Positions 15,905-19,470 of a stretch of DNA of 19,470 nucleotides are shown one piece after another (the stretch's first letter is position 1; the number at the start of each line of letters is the position of its first letter). The position numbers and the translations under genes are program-made. The DNA lies in contig CAZSVM010000025.1 in the NCBI GenBank assembly GCA_964610315.1, positions 1 to 19,470 of the forward strand. Direction: 5' to 3'. The notes below the pieces were generated by a model. The model ran no database searches. It had not been told where the DNA came from and saw only the letters and a list, made by a program, of their open reading frames with translations. This DNA is from JAQVEM01 sp964610315 (GTDB lineage Bacteria; Actinomycetota; Humimicrobiia; Humimicrobiales; Humimicrobiaceae).

Positions 15905-17116
15905 TTAAAAATTAATGAATATTTTTCTCAACCTTACATACTCAGGAATAGGTTCTCCAATTAAAGGGGTTGAATAGTTTATAAAATCTCTAGTTACAAA
16001 ATATCCATCTGCTGTAATAAAATTGTTGGGCACACTTTTAACTACATTCGCAACTTTTTCTAATTCAACTACATTTGTTTTACATATATACTTCTCGCCC
16101 TCTCCTCTAACTAGGGTAACCATATATCCAGTTAAGTTATCTTTAACTGCATATCTTATTGCAACCTGACCAACTAGGAATGCTTCTTCAATATCTGTCT
16201 TCGAAGCCAGCATAATTGAAGACCTTGATATCGTTCCAGGTTTATCACATCTAGCCTTTATACCAAGATCTGAAGAGATCATATCGACAAGCAATTCACC
16301 AACTCCACCTTTTTGAGGATGGCCAAACTTATCTGTATCAATATCTGACTTTCTTTCAAATAATGTTTTACCACTCTCATCTCTTATTCCTTCACAAACT
16401 GTTATAACAACATAACCTATCTCATTAAAAATATCTTGAACTTTATTTAAAAACAATTCTTTTTTAAATGGAACTTCAGGAATCAATAGTAAATGTGGTG
16501 CATCTAATTCTTCTTTTTTGGCAAGTGCTGTAGCAGCTGTTACCCAACCCGTATCTCTTCCAATCGTTTCGAGTACTTTCACAGAGTCTGTTGTATATAT
16601 AGCCTCGATATCCTTCCCGACATCTTGAGTAGCTATTGCATACCATCTTGCAACACTGCCGTAGCCTGGACAATGATCTGTATAATTAATATCATTATCA
16701 ACAGTTTTAGGTATACCAATCACATTTATTGAATAGTTATAATTTTTAGCAAGATTATTTATTTTTAATGCTGTATCCATTGAATCATTACCGCCATTGA
16801 TTAATAAATACCTTATATTAAATTTCTTAATTATTTTTAAAACCTTTTCGTAATCATTGTCACTCAATTTATATCTGCAAGAACCTATCGCTGAGGCTGG
16901 TGCCATCCTCAACCCTAATAATGTTTGCAAATCTTCTTGTCTTAGATCTATTATATTTTCATTTAATAACCCAACAATTCCATTTATGGCTCCAAATATT
17001 CCATTAACTTCTTCATATTTAAATGCCTCAAATATGACTCCCGCTAGGCTATTATTAAATACTGCAGTTGGACCTCCTGATTGAATAACCAGTAGATTTT
17101 TTTTTGATTTGTTCAT
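15905..17116 (-). CDS. pfp: Phosphofructokinase, pyrophosphate-dependent type by signature
   Basis: A 403-residue PfkA-fold enzyme that phosphorylates fructose 6-phosphate (or tagatose 6-phosphate). QSGGPTAVFN at 12-21 is the nucleotide/PPi loop. Two signatures mark PPi use: GGNDS at 108-112, with Asp where ATP enzymes have the second Gly of GGDGS, and PKTVDND at 136-142, with Lys (K137) where ATP enzymes have Gly (PGTIDND). D140 matches the catalytic Asp. MVTLVRGEG near 335 belongs to the hexose-phosphate site. The length of about 400 fits the bacterial PPi-PFK clade. The start ATG has only a weak purine stretch before it. It lies 50 bases after the hydrolase gene and 12 before the aldolase. 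PPi use is reversible, so the enzyme could also work in the gluconeogenic direction. Confidence 0.92.
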   Translation of the reverse strand: MNKSKKNLLVIQSGGPTAVFNNSLAGVIFEAFKYEEVNGIFGAINGIVGLLNENIIDLRQEDLQTLLGLRMAPASAIGSCRYKLSDNDYEKVLKIIKKFNIRYLLINGGNDSMDTALKINNLAKNYNYSINVIGIPKTVDNDINYTDHCPGYGSVARWYAIATQDVGKDIEAIYTTDSVKVLETIGRDTGWVTAATALAKKEELDAPHLLLIPEVPFKKELFLNKVQDIFNEIGYVVITVCEGIRDESGKTLFERKSDIDTDKFGHPQKGGVGELLVDMISSDLGIKARCDKPGTISRSSIMLASKTDIEEAFLVGQVAIRYAVKDNLTGYMVTLVRGEGEKYICKTNVVELEKVANVVKSVPNNFITADGYFVTRDFINYSTPLIGEPIPEYVRLRKIFINF

Positions 17117-17166
17117 TACTTCAACTTTCTATATTGTTAATATATTTGTGATATATTTAAGTATCT

Positions 17167-19329
17167 TTAAATCTTTATAAAATTATCAATCCATTTAGAA
17201 AGATCCTTTTTTATTGAATCAACATTCCCTAAGACTTGAGTAAATACTCCTTTGTCAACATCTAATGCATTATAAGTATCCATACAAACTTTATATAATT
17301 TTTCTGTTTGGTGAGATTGCTTTCTCTTCCCATCAAGGAGGTTTGAGATAAAAAGAGGCCTATTTGCAACAAGGGACGATATCTGTGGAAGATCTAAATG
17401 ATTTAATATATCAAATATGAAAATACTACATGGATAAATATGATCATTAATTAAAAGAGATTTATAAGAATCAAGGCTCTCATTTATAATTAGCCCGCGT
17501 ATTCTATCATCAAGAGCTGTAGCAAATAATGCTACTACAGCTGCCCAACTGTCCCCAAAGCAACATATTGAATGTTTATCAATCTGAACACTTAGAACGG
17601 ATCTTAAAGATAAATATTCAACAGCTCTTAGTATATCAAAAACTCTCTGTGCAAAAAGTGATCTGCCTATCATTTGACTAATAGAAAAAATTTCAAACTC
17701 TGAACAAACTGTTTGTCCTGTTCCTCTTAGATCTATTGCAAATACCGTAAGACCACAGGAAATTAAATATTCTATCCAAGAATTTCCATATAGCCCCCCT
17801 CTTATTCCAAAGCTATCGATATATATTACTGCTTTATTTGGTTTTTTTAACTGATATGGTTGAATAAGAAGGCATGGAATAACTATACCAGGTTCAGACT
17901 CAAAAGTTATTTTTTCAACCAAGAAGTTATCAAACTTCTCCTGTACAAGTACCATTGAATTTAAAGGTTGATGAATATCAGGAAAGATACCTAAAAGATT
18001 AAACAACTTTTCCCTATAATTCTTTTTAATTTTATCCCATTCTTTATTATTTTTTGGTATCTTAAATTTTGGTGGAAGATTTTCAGCTTGTTTTATATTC
18101 AACATTGATATGGCGGCATTACTTGGGATGATACTTTTTTTATCCCTTATACATTCAAAGTTATCATCATAATTTTCATTTAAAACCGACTGCTTATAAT
18201 AATCTGCAGTATCAGTAATGTAGTCCAATCTATATTTAGGTGGTGCTATATCAATTTTAGGCTCTTGAATTGGAGAGCCGTCTCCCTCATCTTTGAGCCA
18301 TTTGTTAAACCAACCATATGCAGCTTCACGCATTTTTTTACTGTAGCCATGCCCCCCGTCTACTTCAACGAACCTAATCAAGTCTTTACCAAATTTATCA
18401 TAAATTGGTTTTAATCTTTCATAGGCTTTTCTAGCGCCCTCAATTGAAGTAACTGTGTCCTGAATAGCATTTATTATCATTACAGGTGTAGGGAAGGTAA
18501 TTTGAATTATATCTGACATATCAGCATAAGAGAGTATATTAGGAACACTATTGCAAAGATCAACTCCTCCTGCCCAGCCTATTCCTTTTGATATACCGAA
18601 TAAATTCGAGAAAGTACTTACATAACATACAGGAACCATTACTTTTATTCTATTATCAACAGCACAAGTATATAATAAATTTAATGCTCCCCCGGAAGCT
18701 CCTGTCATTCCGATTTTATCAGGGTTGACTTCTATTCTTGATTGTAGATAGTCTATGCAACGAATACTTTCCCATACAAAAAAACCCTCCATGCTTTTCC
18801 CTATTAATAATGTCCCTAGATTACTATGACCACCCCATTCAACCATTCTTTCTCCCTGGTCAGCATGATCATAAATCATTACCACAAATCCAAGCTTCAC
18901 GAACCCAATTGCAGCACTTTGATTATCAGGATCCATTTTTGAATTCTCCATCCAGTGACCCATTGAATGAAGAATTGCAGGAGCAGGAAATTGAATATAC
19001 TTGGGTACGTAAAGGTGAGCAGAAATTGGCATTTTAGGCCAAACTTCCAATACCATTTTTTCAATAACATAATCTTCCTTTTCAATTTTACCCGTCATTT
19101 TGACATCTAAAGATTTCTTACCTGGTAATGTGCTTAGATCAAGAGACTTTAATAATAAAGATCTAAGTAATTTATTATTTTCAAGTAACCCTTCTTTTGT
19201 AAAATTATTAATAGGCCTGGGAGGTAAATTTTTGAAATGTTTTTCTAAAAAATCAAACATCATGAGGTGGTATGGACCATATTCGACCAACCTAAATAAA
19301 TCAACTTTATCTTTAAAATTGTAATTCAT
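17167..19329 (-). CDS. Tandem alpha/beta-hydrolase, putative cytoplasmic carbohydrate esterase
   Basis: A 720-residue protein made of two alpha/beta-hydrolase domains of the acetyl-xylan-esterase/dienelactone-hydrolase kind. Domain 1 (about 85-350) has the nucleophile S212 in TGASGGA, an Asp at D291 in NAIQDTVTS and H327 in DGGHGYS, a complete triad in the expected order; GHWMENS and YDHADQGERM precede it. Domain 2 (about 460-720) has S594 in FGDSWAA, LRGTGQT near 534-540 and an Asp at D666 in NLLDGK, but no His in the expected C-terminal place, so it may be inactive. No signal peptide is visible, so it acts inside the cell, perhaps removing acyl esters from imported amino sugars. GGAGGT lies 11 bases before the ATG. 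As the first gene of the group it probably defines the substrate. Peptidase activity is a less likely alternative. Confidence 0.75.
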   Translation of the reverse strand: MNYNFKDKVDLFRLVEYGPYHLMMFDFLEKHFKNLPPRPINNFTKEGLLENNKLLRSLLLKSLDLSTLPGKKSLDVKMTGKIEKEDYVIEKMVLEVWPKMPISAHLYVPKYIQFPAPAILHSMGHWMENSKMDPDNQSAAIGFVKLGFVVMIYDHADQGERMVEWGGHSNLGTLLIGKSMEGFFVWESIRCIDYLQSRIEVNPDKIGMTGASGGALNLLYTCAVDNRIKVMVPVCYVSTFSNLFGISKGIGWAGGVDLCNSVPNILSYADMSDIIQITFPTPVMIINAIQDTVTSIEGARKAYERLKPIYDKFGKDLIRFVEVDGGHGYSKKMREAAYGWFNKWLKDEGDGSPIQEPKIDIAPPKYRLDYITDTADYYKQSVLNENYDDNFECIRDKKSIIPSNAAISMLNIKQAENLPPKFKIPKNNKEWDKIKKNYREKLFNLLGIFPDIHQPLNSMVLVQEKFDNFLVEKITFESEPGIVIPCLLIQPYQLKKPNKAVIYIDSFGIRGGLYGNSWIEYLISCGLTVFAIDLRGTGQTVCSEFEIFSISQMIGRSLFAQRVFDILRAVEYLSLRSVLSVQIDKHSICCFGDSWAAVVALFATALDDRIRGLIINESLDSYKSLLINDHIYPCSIFIFDILNHLDLPQISSLVANRPLFISNLLDGKRKQSHQTEKLYKVCMDTYNALDVDKGVFTQVLGNVDSIKKDLSKWIDNFIKI

Positions 19330-19340
19330 CTTATGAAAAT

Positions 19341-19346
19341 ACCTCC
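19341..19346 (-). promoter_or_regulatory. Ribosome-binding site of the hydrolase gene
   Basis: On the minus strand this reads GGAGGT, a perfect Shine-Dalgarno core, with 11 bases to the ATG at 19329. The spacing is a little long but acceptable. It supports 19329 as the start of the operon's first gene. Confidence 0.7.
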
Positions 19347-19358
19347 ATTTAAAATATA

Positions 19359-19388
19359 ATAATCTCTAACATTTGCAGGTTTTATCAA
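19359..19388 (-). promoter_or_regulatory. Candidate sigma-A-type promoter for the amino-sugar operon
   Basis: Minus-strand TTGATA (19383-19388) and GATTAT (19359-19364) are separated by 18 bases and lie just upstream of the ribosome site. The -35 box differs from TTGACA at one base and the -10 box from TATAAT at two. In such AT-rich DNA chance matches are common. No clear operator palindrome is seen nearby. Confidence 0.35.
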
Positions 19389-19428
19389 AATAAAATTTAC
19401 TTAAATAAATGGTTAAATAATTTTAAAT

Positions 19429-19470
19429 TTACTTGTCATTTCTTTTTCTTAATTTTCTCTCTAACAACTG
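19429..19470 (-). CDS. Possible C-terminal tail of a further upstream gene
   Basis: From the right edge one minus-strand frame reads QLLERKLRKRNDK and then a TAA at 19429-19431. A short, highly charged tail like this is common at the end of permease subunits, which would suit a transporter gene upstream of a sugar operon, but thirteen codons are too few to prove coding. The 40 bases between this stop and the candidate promoter are AT-rich and empty. Confidence 0.25.
   Translation of the reverse strand, partial: QLLERKLRKRNDK

Noticed and set aside
1..19470. CRISPR arrays, tRNA or rRNA genes and riboswitches
   Set aside because: No regularly spaced repeats, no cloverleaf-like conserved T-arm sequence and no recognisable riboswitch core were seen on either strand by eye.

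Overview
All apparently intact genes in this window lie on the minus strand. The only clear plus-strand coding trace is a decayed IS91-type transposase. The DNA is AT-rich, with Shine-Dalgarno sites of the GGAGG type and domain styles (MOBP relaxase with MobC, fused E1 alpha/beta, PPi-type phosphofructokinase) that suit an anaerobic, fermentative, low-GC bacterium: Clostridia, Halanaerobia or a related candidate phylum. The sequence alone does not fix the taxon.

Region 1 (1-3837) is the edge of a conjugative or mobilizable element. In transcription order it holds mobC, a MOBP-type relaxase, a VirD4/TraG coupling ATPase broken by one frameshift, and the start of a CpaE/ParA-like ATPase that leaves the window. 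Region 2 (3838-4614) is AT-rich spacer plus an IS91-family transposase relic, and marks the border of the element.

Region 3 (4615-11752) is a 2-oxo-acid dehydrogenase operon in the order E2, E3 (dihydrolipoyl dehydrogenase), E1 (alpha and beta fused in one 820-residue chain). Decayed genes flank it on both sides: a separate E1-alpha upstream of E2, and a class II (adducin-type) aldolase downstream of E1. The E2 appears to carry two peripheral-subunit-binding domains. The true 2-oxo acid (pyruvate, acetoin-type or branched-chain) cannot be read from the sequence.

Region 4 (11820-19329) is visibly more AT-rich and looks like an amino-sugar catabolic operon. In transcription order: a cytoplasmic tandem alpha/beta-hydrolase (putative sugar esterase), a PPi-type phosphofructokinase, a class II fructose/tagatose-bisphosphate aldolase, NagB-type deaminase, a compact NagA-type deacetylase, a broken small unknown gene, and a transaldolase-family protein. 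Read as a pathway: removal of ester groups, N-deacetylation of an N-acetylhexosamine 6-phosphate, deamination to a ketohexose 6-phosphate, PPi-driven phosphorylation and cleavage to triose phosphates, with transaldolase linking to pentose phosphates. Triose phosphate could yield pyruvate for the region 3 complex if that complex uses pyruvate; this link is inference.

The window contains several clearly decayed genes between 4.1 and 13.2 kb, so this chromosome segment has been rearranged and eroded. The most unusual intact items are the NagA lacking both parts of its small beta domain, the tandem-domain E2 paired with a fused E1, and the self-contained amino-sugar-to-triose operon led by a double hydrolase.
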